Assembly: GCF_045862395.1 (NCBI RefSeq)
Contig: NZ_AP023087.1
Coordinates: 3,782,001-3,846,000 of the forward strand
From: Marinicellulosiphila megalodicopiae
Lineage (GTDB): Bacteria > Pseudomonadota > Gammaproteobacteria > Pseudomonadales > Natronospirillaceae
DNA: 64,000 nt
Direction: 5' to 3'
Under the pieces are notes generated by a model. The model made no database searches, was not told the origin of the DNA, and worked only from the letters and a program-made list of their open reading frames with translations. Shown piece by piece: positions 9,024 through 19,500 of the stretch. Every line of letters begins with the position of its first letter. Within the stretch, counting starts at the first letter, position 1. Position numbers and translations under genes: made by a program.

Positions 9024-12000
9024 TTATAAAGAATTTAAAAACTTCAGCATCGCATTTTTATCATCGTTAGAAAGCGCTTGATAATTATCATTAGATGCTT
9101 GCGACTCACCACCATGCCATAAAATAGCCTCTTCAATACTGCGAGCGCGACCATCATGTAAGTAAGCATGTACTTCCACACAAACCTGTGGCCCGTCAAC
9201 ACCTGCTGGTACTTCAACAGCTTCTTGCTCTTCTTCGGTTAACCCCCCTTCTAAAACATTTTCGCCAGAATCACCGCCTATTACACAAGCCTGTGTACCT
9301 AAACCCCAAAGTGGTGTGGTACGCCATTCTGCGCCTGTTGCATTACCTTCTGCCAAGTTATCTGCTAAGCCTGCCCCCATGTCATGGAGCAATAAATCGG
9401 TATAAGGTTTAATCGTTTGATTGCGCAACTCTGCAAAGGGATGAAACTGTCCCGTTTTTATTTCAGATACATGACAATCAGCACAACCAATTTGTGTAAA
9501 TAATTCTTCACCAGCAATCACCGTTGCGTCGTTGTAATTTCTTTGTGGACGAATACCTAATAACGAAATGTATCGCGTTAGGCTATCTAAATCTTCATCG
9601 CTCACCTCTGTGCCTGACTGTCCGCAATTTTCTTGTAATGACCCACAATCATGATCAGGCAACCAAGAAGAAGTTACGCCCATATCAGTATTAAACGCTC
9701 CCGCTACTTGATGCTTCACACTGCTTGTACCCGCTTTCCAACCAAAACGACCAATGTGTTTTTCACCCGTTACTGGGTGAGTTGAAATGGATACTTTTCC
9801 TGAAATACCATCGTTATTTAAATCTTGTACATCAACAAAACTTAAAATGGTATTTTCATCAATGGCTTCTAATAAACCTAAGCCAACTAAACGTGGAGAA
9901 ATACGAGCAGAAAATTGCACAGGCTCCCCATTACTAAATTGATAATTAGGTGAGCGTAATCCGTTTTCTTCGGTCCAAGACGCAATCGAAACATCGCCTT
10001 CACTTGTCGCATTCGTAGTACGAGATTGTAAAACACGGCCAATTAATGGATCTGGGTTTCCGTTTTCATCGCCAACTTTAAATACCCATTTATCTAATGT
10101 TTCACCAATTTCAACAGGAGCGGCTGCGCCATTTCTTACGTGACAATTTGCACAGCGATCATTGACGTAGTTATTACCCGACTTACCAATTTGTGTGTCC
10201 CATATTCCATTTTCATCAGATTCATTGTGTGAGCCATCAGTAAATGATGTGTGGTGTACTCGACGCCCTTCAACAAATGGCTGTCCATTTTCATAACCTA
10301 AATTAGTTGCCATTTGCATATAGTGCCCATCAAATTCTGCAGTCTCTTGCGCATGAATCGTTGTGTCGCCACCTAACCACGCTTTTTGTGGAATCTCTAC
10401 AGAATCTCGTTGAAGTTCAACACCTGAAACAAACGGACCCGTTTGAATGGTTTCCCATGGCACTAAACCAAAGCCCACTTTATATAAATAGGTGGTCCCG
10501 TAATAATTATCACGCCCATCTTCGATAAACTCTTTATCTAAGAACTGGCTGATTTCAAATTCCATTAAATCGCCAATTTGAATGTCTCGAAAATTTTCAC
10601 GACAATTTTTGCTGTCTTCTTTGTAGTAATAATAAATTTCGTTCTCAAGGTCATGCAGTTCTGGCTGCTCAATCATGCCGCCGTTACCACAATATTCAGC
10701 TAGGGTATTTTTACCTAAATACCACCAGCGGTTTTCTGCCTGTAAATCATCCAATTTACCTTGGGAGCGAACATTCATACGAATAGTGGTACCACCTTTT
10801 GCCACTTCATCAATAAGTTCAACAGAAATGGTGCGTTTTTTCCAATAGAACGTTAAGAAATGATCGTAAGCTTGGAAGTGGTTTTCTTTTGCATGTCTAT
10901 CACGCCCTCTATCTGAAAAACGTGTAATTAATGCCGTATCGGTTTCATATTGAGTAGCCGATTCTAAAACGGTTTGTGAATTATATAGTGGCTGAATCAA
11001 ACCAACTTTTGAGACATCCACTGTTGACCATAGACCCGAATTGCCATTTATATCCGTTATAGTAGAATCATTTGAATAAAAATAAAGTGGCTGTCCTAAA
11101 TATGTCACCTGTTGAGTGCCGTCATCACGCTCAATAGAATCTAAACCCAACACACCCGAAGCTAAACGATCATCAACCAAAACAGGCGGCCAAGTTTGTG
11201 CACATGTATCATTACATTGACTTGCTTGTAGTCCTGCGTCATTTTCAAATACATATAATGTGTGTCCAGGATATAAACTTCCAGCGCCACCGACTAAAAT
11301 ATTATTATTTACATCAACTTCCGCAACAGGTTCAAAATATTTACAACCATCGTCATAAACCGCCAACGGATAAGGAGTATTAGGACAAAGATCAAACTCG
11401 TCTGACACACCATCTTGATCAGTATCTGCTGGAGGCGGTAATAAATTAAATTCAATCCAATTAATATTAGTTTGCGCACTTGTAAATTCTAAGCGTAACG
11501 TTTGCTCGCCTTCGACAGTCTTTACAGTACCTAAACTTAAATCTTCCCATGTGTGCCAACCGCCAGTATTAACCGTGGTTCCATTTGCAATAGTGCTGTT
11601 ATTAAGTTGCAGTCTAAAAGTTGTATCGCCTACCGCTGTTGCGACTCTTGCAGTGATTTCATATTCACCTTTTTGTAATTCCATATCAAATTCAAGCCAC
11701 TCCCCTGGGTTTGTCCAGCCTACATAGTAACCACCACCAACATCAGTGGTAACACCAATATCAACACCATCCTCACGATAATCGCCGCCAATATTATTAT
11801 CATCGGCATCGAAATAATTAATGTAATCTTCTACTTCTACACGAAAAATATGAGGTACAAATACTACTGTTGGTGGAAGCTGAACTTCAGTTTGTGTTTG
11901 AGTATCGCTCATTTCTTCAGTTTGTGTTGTGTCATCAGTCAGGGTTATCGTTTGCGTATCAGACTCGGTCATAGTTTGAGTGGTATCAGTGGTCTGTGTA

Positions 12001-12125
12001 GAAGTTTGAGTAGCTGTATTCAAGCCAGTTTCAACCACTTTTTCAACATTATTTGCGCCTGTACACCCAACAACAATACAAGTTGCCAAAATCAAGCTGG
12101 TTTGACTCAATAAATTAAGGTTCAT
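9024..12125 (-). CDS. CBM6-like / Lipoprotein_15 / di-haem oxidoreductase fusion lipoprotein
   Basis: A 1033-aa exported lipoprotein. A signal peptide ends in the lipobox VVGC (lipidated C21). It is followed by a Thr/Gln/Asp-rich linker (residues 35-80), a CBM6-like carbohydrate-binding module (about 93-228, with VEVEDY and NPGEWLEF), a thrombospondin-3-type calcium motif (DTDQDGVSDEFDLCP, 234-248), a secreted-repeat (Lipoprotein_15) segment (about 275-370), a middle part of unknown type (380-600), and a C-terminal di-haem oxidoreductase (DHOR, formerly DUF1111). Two haem motifs are visible: CANCH (658-662) and CADCH (881-885). The protein should sit in the outer envelope, bind a polysaccharide and carry two c-type haems. 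The electron partner and substrate are unknown. It is a single-gene unit 125 bp upstream of the KASIII operon. Confidence 0.85.
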   Translation of the reverse strand: MNLNLLSQTSLILATCIVVGCTGANNVEKVVETGLNTATQTSTQTTDTTQTMTESDTQTITLTDDTTQTEEMSDTQTQTEVQLPPTVVFVPHIFRVEVEDYINYFDADDNNIGGDYREDGVDIGVTTDVGGGYYVGWTNPGEWLEFDMELQKGEYEITARVATAVGDTTFRLQLNNSTIANGTTVNTGGWHTWEDLSLGTVKTVEGEQTLRLEFTSAQTNINWIEFNLLPPPADTDQDGVSDEFDLCPNTPYPLAVYDDGCKYFEPVAEVDVNNNILVGGAGSLYPGHTLYVFENDAGLQASQCNDTCAQTWPPVLVDDRLASGVLGLDSIERDDGTQQVTYLGQPLYFYSNDSTITDINGNSGLWSTVDVSKVGLIQPLYNSQTVLESATQYETDTALITRFSDRGRDRHAKENHFQAYDHFLTFYWKKRTISVELIDEVAKGGTTIRMNVRSQGKLDDLQAENRWWYLGKNTLAEYCGNGGMIEQPELHDLENEIYYYYKEDSKNCRENFRDIQIGDLMEFEISQFLDKEFIEDGRDNYYGTTYLYKVGFGLVPWETIQTGPFVSGVELQRDSVEIPQKAWLGGDTTIHAQETAEFDGHYMQMATNLGYENGQPFVEGRRVHHTSFTDGSHNESDENGIWDTQIGKSGNNYVNDRCANCHVRNGAAAPVEIGETLDKWVFKVGDENGNPDPLIGRVLQSRTTNATSEGDVSIASWTEENGLRSPNYQFSNGEPVQFSARISPRLVGLGLLEAIDENTILSFVDVQDLNNDGISGKVSISTHPVTGEKHIGRFGWKAGTSSVKHQVAGAFNTDMGVTSSWLPDHDCGSLQENCGQSGTEVSDEDLDSLTRYISLLGIRPQRNYNDATVIAGEELFTQIGCADCHVSEIKTGQFHPFAELRNQTIKPYTDLLLHDMGAGLADNLAEGNATGAEWRTTPLWGLGTQACVIGGDSGENVLEGGLTEEEQEAVEVPAGVDGPQVCVEVHAYLHDGRARSIEEAILWHGGESQASNDNYQALSNDDKNAMLKFLNSL

Positions 12126-12485
12126 ATTTAATCACTTTATTTGTTTATTTCTGATTAGGAGTACACTCAAGAAAAAATATTTAAATAAATATTTTAGAAA
12201 CTACAGAATAACCAAAAGAAATTCAAAAGACCTAGATTCACTTTTTTGAATCATTTCAATACGCATACATTAAATACAATTAAATCCAACTAAAGGGCGG
12301 CATTCAAGTGACACCATGTTAGATAATATAAACCCACTTCTCAACTTAGGTAACACAATCAAAATTCAATTAAAAAATGCTTATATTTATACATTTTTAG
12401 CATTCAATTTAAATTATCTTTATAATAAATTATTTACATAATCTGTGTACTTATTTAGATTAACGTTCCATTATATTATTTATTA
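12126..12485. other. Non-coding interval, 360 bp
   Basis: This AT-rich stretch lies between two minus-strand genes. It must hold the promoter of the haem lipoprotein gene and the 3' region of the diguanylate cyclase gene. I see no conserved gene fragment, strong terminator or repeat in it. Confidence 0.5.
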
Positions 12486-13793
12486 TTAATCCCCATAACT
12501 AATGCAATTTCTTCCGCTTGATTTTGCAATATAAAGAGCCTTGTCGGCTTCATTAATAATTTTTTTAATATTTCCATTTTTATTTAATTGAGCCACACCA
12601 AAACTTGCCGTTACCTCTCGATTGATATTCATATCAGAAATTTGAATACCCACACGAATTTCTTCTATTCTATCTTTAACTTGGGACACAGATAAATTAG
12701 GCATCAATATTAAAAACTCTTCCCCGCCATAGCGAGAAAGTGACTCATCATTTCTAAGATGCGATTTAATAATTTCACATATTTTTTCCAACACATAATC
12801 ACCCTTTTGATGACCAAAAGTATCATTTATTGATTTAAAATGATCGATATCAACCAACGTCACAATTGATGGGTATTGTTTATTTTTTACGGTATTGATT
12901 AATTTTTTTTGTAATCCAAATCGATTAAATGCTCCTGTTAAAGCATCTGTTTGGCTAATTAATTCTAACTCTACACTTTTAACTGACAATGCGTTATTGA
13001 TTTCAATTAATATTTTTTCATTATTTCCTTTTGCCTTAAGTCGTAAAATTAATACAAACACAATCACAGACATAATCAACATCAAAAAAACGGCCCAAAA
13101 TATCAACAAATATTCATAAACTTTGCTGATATTCATTACTTCTTTTTCAAATACAAAATATTCAAGCCTTAATTTATATTCACCTTCAGATGGCAGTGTA
13201 CCCGTTGAAAATTCAATATAAGAAATATGGTTTAACTCAACTAAATCATCTACATTATCTTTTTTCATTCCTGCGACCCACCAAGAAGGAACGGTTAACC
13301 GATCAAATTCGATAACAAAATTCCGTTTCACCTCTTCAGATTTTAATTCCATTTGATTGAATTTCATGGAATTTGAAGAATTCATTAACGAATAACCTGC
13401 ATCAAAATGTCGAAACCCAACTCGTAAAAAATCATTATCTGGTGTTTCAAAAGAACCTACCACCGTCATTTCAGTAAATTCAGAAAAATCCATACCATTC
13501 ATTTTTATATCACGAATATCAATTGTTAATACACAATATGGGTATTGTTCTAAATGCTTAATTACACAATCAAATCCTTTTTCGAATTCATTATCAATGG
13601 TCTTAACATTGCTGCCTTTAAACGTATTACCATCTGCATAGGCACTAAACTTTGTATCTTTCATTTCAATATATATTCGCTCAAATCCATAATTGCTGTG
13701 CTCTTTAATTAGCATAAAAGATGCAACCATCAATCCTAAGATTAGCAATAACAGTAATAATACATAATGATAAATTCTGATTTGTTTGAACAT
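12486..13793 (-). CDS. Membrane-bound GGDEF diguanylate cyclase
   Basis: About 435 aa. It makes cyclic di-GMP from two GTP. A membrane segment lies at residues 12-31 and a second at about 229-253, so residues 35-225 form a periplasmic sensor region of unrecognised type. The cytoplasmic GGDEF domain follows (about 280-437). The active-site loop GGEEF is intact (358-362), as are the metal and substrate segments VDIDHFKSIND and FGHQKGD. The feedback inhibitory site that normally reads RxxD five residues before the loop reads R-N-D-E here, so product inhibition may be weak. No clear ribosome site separates the ATG at 13793 from a GTG two codons upstream. The gene is alone; no effector is adjacent. 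Confidence 0.9.
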   Translation of the reverse strand: MFKQIRIYHYVLLLLLLILGLMVASFMLIKEHSNYGFERIYIEMKDTKFSAYADGNTFKGSNVKTIDNEFEKGFDCVIKHLEQYPYCVLTIDIRDIKMNGMDFSEFTEMTVVGSFETPDNDFLRVGFRHFDAGYSLMNSSNSMKFNQMELKSEEVKRNFVIEFDRLTVPSWWVAGMKKDNVDDLVELNHISYIEFSTGTLPSEGEYKLRLEYFVFEKEVMNISKVYEYLLIFWAVFLMLIMSVIVFVLILRLKAKGNNEKILIEINNALSVKSVELELISQTDALTGAFNRFGLQKKLINTVKNKQYPSIVTLVDIDHFKSINDTFGHQKGDYVLEKICEIIKSHLRNDESLSRYGGEEFLILMPNLSVSQVKDRIEEIRVGIQISDMNINREVTASFGVAQLNKNGNIKKIINEADKALYIAKSSGRNCISYGD

Positions 13794-14032
13794 ACCCACC
13801 CAATTATAAAAATATTTTTACCTTAAGAGTAATTGTAGGCAGAAGCTACTTAAACGCCGCATTGTTGTACAAAAAATTACAATCAAAACCATTCCTAAGT
13901 CAGTTTTAGTATTTCCATAGTAAAAATTCTCAACAATTAAACGCCATCTAAGTCGTAATTTAAAAAATTTTACGCATCTTTAGCGGTGACATTTTTAAAT
14001 TCCCTGATCAAGAATTAAGTAGGCACAACCAA

Positions 14033-14497
14033 ATGAACAAACAAACCAATATCAATATCAATGTAAATCACAATAAAAACAGCGCTCAATCAGACATTGA
14101 ACAGCTCTACAGCAGGTATTGGAGTGCGTTGCTTAAAAATTTTATAAAACGAATCTAGTGCCATGGGTTTAATGCAAGATGTATTTGTAAAATTGATAAA
14201 CAACCAAGAGAACCTACATAACTAGGGGCTTTCAAGTTTGTTGTATCAAGTGACAACCAATTTAAGTTTAAATTTTATCTCCAAAAAAAAAGTCAGATCC
14301 GATTATGTACAGAATTCCCCTGTGTCAATAGAGGATGAAATTGATGAGCGAAGCGATATTGAATCTCAAGTGATTAATGAATCGGTATTGTTGAGTTATT
14401 TATAATATTTTGACGTTAGAACCTGTGAATTAGCCATTTATTATTACATTGACGGTTATACCATTGATGAAGTGGCAAAAATGAAACAGATGTCGAA
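14033..14497 (+). pseudogene. Decayed ECF-type RNA polymerase sigma factor
   Basis: From the ATG at 14033 the reading gives an N-terminal region-2-like part (DIEQLYSRYWSALLKNF), then a stop. A shifted frame gives QDVFVKLINNQENLH, a further shift gives a linker (IEDEIDERSDIESQV), and after an in-frame TAA near 14402 there is a region-4-like helix-turn-helix (RTCELAIYYYIDGYTIDEVA). The order matches an ECF sigma factor, but at least two frameshifts and two stops make it non-functional. The 3' end has dissolved into the ACTTAAAA repeat. Such sigma factors can control envelope or polysaccharide genes, so it may once have regulated the operons to its right. That is inference. Confidence 0.7.
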
Positions 14498-14740
14498 TGA
14501 CTTAAAAAATGACTTAAAAAATGACTTAAAACAATGACTTAAAACAATGACTTAAAATGAGACTTAAAAAGACTTAAAATAAAGACTTAAAACAGCTTAA
14601 AATGACACCCACTTTGACTTAAAATGAGATCGACTTAAAATGAGATCGACTTAAAATGAGATCGACTTAAAATGAGATCGACTTAAAATGAAATCGACTT
14701 AAAATGAAAACGACTTAAAATGAGAGACTTAAAATGACAC
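14498..14740. repeat. Expanded GACTTAAAATGA simple-sequence array
   Basis: About twenty copies of a GACTTAAAA core with varying spacers. Between 14616 and 14711 there are six units of exactly 16 bp (GACTTAAAATGAGATC with small changes). The array starts inside the last codons of the sigma factor remnant, where AATGACTTAAAA is repeated in frame, so it probably grew by slippage from that gene. Confidence 0.85.
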
Positions 14741-14757
14741 CCCTTTTGTACATTTCT

Positions 14758-14823
14758 TTACTACAACCTAAAGTAACACTCACTTTTTTATTACTACAAC
14801 CTAAAGTGACACTCACTTTTTTA
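14758..14823. repeat. Two 33-bp direct repeats
   Basis: Two adjacent 33-bp units, each built on CTACAACCTAAAGT then ACACTCACTTTTTTA, differing at one or two bases. They directly follow the GACTTAAAA array. No coding function is seen. Confidence 0.8.
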
Positions 14824-15229
14824 TAACTGCTTTAGAAAGTGAAGCGCGATAAAGAATAATCACTTGCGGTATTTTAACCAAAAAAAGCTGTTGTTAAGTA
14901 GCTAACCATTGATTATTGCAAATTAAGTTACGGATTCAGGTTTAAGCCAATTGAATATCTATCATGGCGAATTTCGTATCATGCTCGGCTTTTTTCGTCG
15001 GCATCGGGGATGATATTTACTACCTTTCAAGAAGTCACCAAGCTATCACACTTGATCACCAGCAAATACACATTGAAGATGACGAGCTGTTTGGTTTGGT
15101 TTGGTTTGGTTTGGTTTGGTTTGGTTTTTAATTAAAGAATTTGGTCGAATCAAAGTAAATTGTAGATACCTTACATGAATCAATTCTACTATTCAGTACA
15201 ACTTAATTTATACACCTAATTTAAACGCA
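14824..15229. repeat. Non-coding interval with a TTGGT pentanucleotide run (15089-15128)
   Basis: Seven or more copies of the 5-bp unit TTGGT end a short open stretch that starts near 14963 (translated start MANFVSCSAFFVGIGDD) and resembles no family I recognise. The rest of the interval is AT-rich and shows no gene. It is probably decayed DNA continuing from the sigma factor remnant. Confidence 0.5.
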
Positions 15230-15270
15230 AAAAAAAGCCACTTCTCAATTAAGATATAGTGGCTTTTTTT
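15230..15270 (-). terminator. Intrinsic terminator of the first DUF1552/DUF1592 operon
   Basis: An AAAAAAGCCACT/AGTGGCTTTTTTT stem-loop lies just beyond the stop of the DUF1552 gene. The T-run is present in both directions. Confidence 0.85.
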
Positions 15271-15282
15271 ATGAAAAAATAT

Positions 15283-16551
15283 TTATTTCAGCAATCCTCC
15301 CGCTGGACCCGAACCGTATTGTGGCATTTGATCTTGGACACCCAGCGCGGCACTTACGGTATCTAATAATTCATCACTACTTGTCACGCTAAAGCCTCGT
15401 CCACCTACCATGTTTTTAGTTGCAGTTGCCATAGCAAATGGGGCGTTTGCTTGGTCATGAGCATTACCGTTACCCATGCAGGTTACTTGCAATACTAATG
15501 TGGTATCTAATAAACTTGAACCGTCTCCTAGATCTGGATCAGGAGTGTTTTTAAGTTGACTGATCAAGTAAGCAAATCGTTCAGATAAGTATGCTCTAAA
15601 TTGTATGTAAGGCTCATCTCTGCCGGAGTGAACCGTTGTATGAAATGTACCAACGTCAGGTAATTCTGCTGCATTAAACTCAGCGGCGTCTGTCCCTAAT
15701 GCAAGCGTCACTAAATTGGTTAGATTACAAGATAATGCCGCAACTAATGTATCAATTTGCATGTTGCAGACCTGGGTAAAACTACCAATTTCTGGTGTAC
15801 TTCCAGTATTTTCCCAGCCGTAATTATTTTGAACTCGATTTGTACAACCTGCTGGTGCATCGCCTGCGTTTTCTAAGTTACTGATAATTTTTTGGATTGC
15901 CGCTTCATGCTGATCAAGTCTTCTGGTCTCTTCAGCTGAAAGTTTGCTCTTAAATGCTTGAATTTCAAGTAAATTGCGTTCAAACGGTTCTCTTATCAAT
16001 CTAGCATCTTCTGGCACTTCACCAACCGTATCACCAAATAATCGAGTAAAAGCTGAACGTGGATTGTTGGTAAACCCTATGGATTCTTTATTGCGTCGAC
16101 TGAATCTAATTCCGTCACTTTCAACCCCTAACTGCAACGAAGGAAATGGTGTTTGATCGCCAATGACACCCTCAAGTGTAATATCGTAGGTTTCATCGCT
16201 GTTGTTATTACCACCTAATACTCCGGTTCCGCCATCGCCATGCCCACCACCACGAGTGGTGCAACCATCAAAAATCACTAAATTGCCTTTTACCGATTCT
16301 AACGGTGCTGCAGACTCACCAAGTGATCCATCACTATTAAATTGATATGTGCCAGGCACACAACCATCAGGAATATAAACGATTACCACTCGTTTGATTC
16401 CATTTGGACCAGCAGCAAAACCTGCCCTGCTTGCCATTAAACCTAAACCAAGTGTGCTGGCTTTTAATGCTGATGTTGCTATGCCTGAGCTCGCTACCGT
16501 TTTTAAGAAATTACGACGACGAACATCTTGAGGAGTTTTTAATTTTCTCAT
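15283..16551 (-). CDS. DUF1552 protein, Tat-exported (copy A)
   Basis: A 422-aa DUF1552 protein. A twin-arginine signal is visible at residues 11-17 (RRRNFLK), followed by a hydrophobic stretch and an Ala-rich cleavage region near residue 47, so the protein should be folded, or take a cofactor, before export. Family features include IVYIPDGCVPG, FDGCTTRGGGHG and the late MGNGNAHDQANAPF segment. DUF1552 has no established biochemical role; it is regularly encoded beside DUF1592-type proteins in planctomycetes and some proteobacteria. Here it starts 23 bp after the DUF1592 gene and is the second gene of a two-gene operon. It is paralogous to the copies at 21352 and 52553. Confidence 0.9.
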   Translation of the reverse strand: MRKLKTPQDVRRRNFLKTVASSGIATSALKASTLGLGLMASRAGFAAGPNGIKRVVIVYIPDGCVPGTYQFNSDGSLGESAAPLESVKGNLVIFDGCTTRGGGHGDGGTGVLGGNNNSDETYDITLEGVIGDQTPFPSLQLGVESDGIRFSRRNKESIGFTNNPRSAFTRLFGDTVGEVPEDARLIREPFERNLLEIQAFKSKLSAEETRRLDQHEAAIQKIISNLENAGDAPAGCTNRVQNNYGWENTGSTPEIGSFTQVCNMQIDTLVAALSCNLTNLVTLALGTDAAEFNAAELPDVGTFHTTVHSGRDEPYIQFRAYLSERFAYLISQLKNTPDPDLGDGSSLLDTTLVLQVTCMGNGNAHDQANAPFAMATATKNMVGGRGFSVTSSDELLDTVSAALGVQDQMPQYGSGPAGGLLK

Positions 16552-16574
16552 TTTATATACCTACTTTTAATTTC

Positions 16575-19500
16575 TTAGTTAGCTTCAACAGATCCAAGGA
16601 TGTAACCTTCTTTTCTGTAACGAACCATATCTGACAAGCTTAAGTTTATGAACGCCTCTTTAGGGCTGCTTGTTGTATTTAATGTATTTAACATCGATTC
16701 TGAAGCACAGATATTATCCTGAATTGCCTCATCAGATAACCTGTATGTTTCGCTTTCAAATGAGAACGCATTGGTGCCTGAGCCTGTCATATAACGGAAA
16801 CCCATTTCGATCATACATTTTTGTGCTTGTTCTTGAGCGCCACCAGTACCTAAGATTTGGCCTAATTGTTTAGCACCTTGGAATGCAATACGCTCTGAGG
16901 TTTCATAGATATCAGAAATACCATATAAAGCAGACTGATGTGTGTCTAATTCAGCAATATATCCAGTAAAGTCTACATCTAGGTTATTGGAAGCATATTT
17001 AGTACGCGGTAAACCCACAGCATCAAAATCTTCTAAGCCTACACCTAGTGGATTAATAATATATTCATGGCACGATGCACACGCCTCTAAATCAGTATTA
17101 ATGTAATCTAAGTGCGCTTGACGAATCAGTCCACCTTCTTCTTCTTTTTTTGCATCAACAATGGCTTGTTGTTGATCACGTATAGCGCCTAAATCGACGT
17201 TTGATGGGAATGGAGGAAAATGTTGACACAATAAACGTTCACGAATACGCACACCACGTAGAATCAATTTAGATTCAGTTGGCGCCGTCCAAGCACTTAA
17301 TAACGCCCCAGAGGTAACAATACCGCCACGTTGACTGGTTGCAGCTTGTACAAATTCATCTCCAGTAACGCCACCTATGCCATAAAAATCAGCTAACACT
17401 TCATTTACGAAGGTGTAGTTTGAATCATAAAGCGCAGAAAACGGCACATCATCATTAAACATCACATCGTTAAAGATCTCTCGTACCTCTTGCGCCATGG
17501 CCGATTTAACATCATCTGTATATTCAGGGAAACCATCTTTAGCTGCATTTAATACCGCATCGGTAGTAAACCATTGCGCTGCAAATTCACCAAAATGGGC
17601 TTTGGCTTTATCGGTTTCTAATAAACGCTCTATTTGTGCTCGAACTTGAGCATCGGTTGATAATTCATTTGCAATTGCTGCAGCAATTAATATGTCATCT
17701 GGAGTAGAGCCGGTATAGCTGTAGGCAATATAAGTTGCCATTTCAGCTGGCGTAAGCACGTAAACCCCATCTTCCACATCTGGGACATCAAGCAAAGTAG
17801 GAATAACTGGAGCTGCAGCTATTGAAACTTCACCAAGAATTGCATCAGTATTACCCGCTTTAATATTTAAATCGAAACTTCCAGAATCTCCGGAATAAAC
17901 CACTTCTATTTCTTCCATAGCTTCGGTTACACCTTCCCAAATTATCAATTCACCAACAGATATCGTAGCTGAATTATGACCTGGAGATTGAGCATTCAAA
18001 TTAACTTTAAGCAAATCATTGCCTGTGAAACTATATGAAATATTTGCTTTTTGGTAAGCCCCGATCGTATTACCACCAGCTAAATCTTGGCCATATTGTT
18101 TAAATGCCGTTGATTCAAAAACAGTAAAATTCAATTCAACAGGAATACTTAATTCAGCATTGTATGCCTCATATTCAGTCTTCGTCATACCTTGCTCTGA
18201 ACGATATAAGAAATTCGGTGACATCAAAGCAGTACGAATCGCTAATTTTAACCCATCTCTGGAATCAGCATTAGTTGCATAATCTTCGTTATTAAACAAA
18301 CTCACATAGGACACACTTTCAGCAGGAGAAATTTCACGGCGGAATAAGCGAGTCAGTGCTTCACCCACAAAAATATCGGCACAGTTGTTATCATCAATAC
18401 AGGTTTCCATTCCAACTACTGTTGAGAATTTATCATTAAACAACTGTTTTGAAATACTTTCTGCTGCTGCTTGATAACCTAATAAACGGTTAAAATCGAC
18501 TTCGGTTTTGCTGTGATTATCAAATTCATAAATTTTGAAATTTTCAGATAATTTAGTTTTATCTACTTCAAAACCTAAAATATCTTTAACTGAGTTTGCA
18601 TATTCATCGACGGTTAATAACTTCAATTGGCGTGAACCATATTGAGTTTTTGAAGGATTTTCACAACTTGTTGCGATTTCTTCACGCTCCCAACCCATCA
18701 TAAAGGCTTCAATATCCGCTGCACATTGATCAACACAGTTTCCAGAATTTGGCTCAGGAGGCATCGACCCATCAATTTTATCAAACAAATCAGCCTGGTG
18801 ATTTAAGTAACGGTTAATTGCAATTTTCTCGACGTTTGCAGTGCCTTCGCCATAAACTAAATCATCATCGCCTTCATGGCACATCGCACATTGCTCAGCA
18901 TATGAAGTTTCACCTTTAACAGGGTCTCCCACTAATTCAACTTTTGTTGAAATCTCAACCGATGCAGTATCGCTTAACTCACCATCTGACACAGTTAATA
19001 CAACAGTGTAACGAGCCCCTACCTCAAATGTATGAGAAGGATTAATTGTTGTATCAAGTGGACTAGAATCACCGAAATCCCAACTATAGATTAGTCCATC
19101 ATCTTCAGGGTCTGAGGATTCTGAAGCATTAAACAAATAGGTTGTTCCTGAATCAAACGCAGAGGATATCACGGCTTCTGGCTTTGTATTTTCTTGATTA
19201 TTTAAGTCCTCAACATACAACACCATTGCATCCACAAGGTCATTCCACATTTTAGTTTGGTATGCTTTTTCAGGCGTGTCTGATTTGAACACAATTAAGT
19301 GTGTACCTAAAATCCCACCATTTACAGGATTCATGAAGTTGTTTTGCCCACCAGCTTGTAGCCAATCTGCTAAACCATTTTCTACTGATACCGAAGTAAC
19401 ATCTGTCGATGCACCCACTTTAAAATCTAAATCGCCATCTTTCGCAGGGCCAGTAGGATAATGGCAGTTTGAACATGGAAAGCTTGATCCACCTTCACTT

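Noticed and set aside
14963..15128. Short protein ending in repeated Trp-Phe-Gly-Leu-Val from the TTGGT run
   Set aside because: Arises from a pentanucleotide repeat and has no ribosome site or family match.
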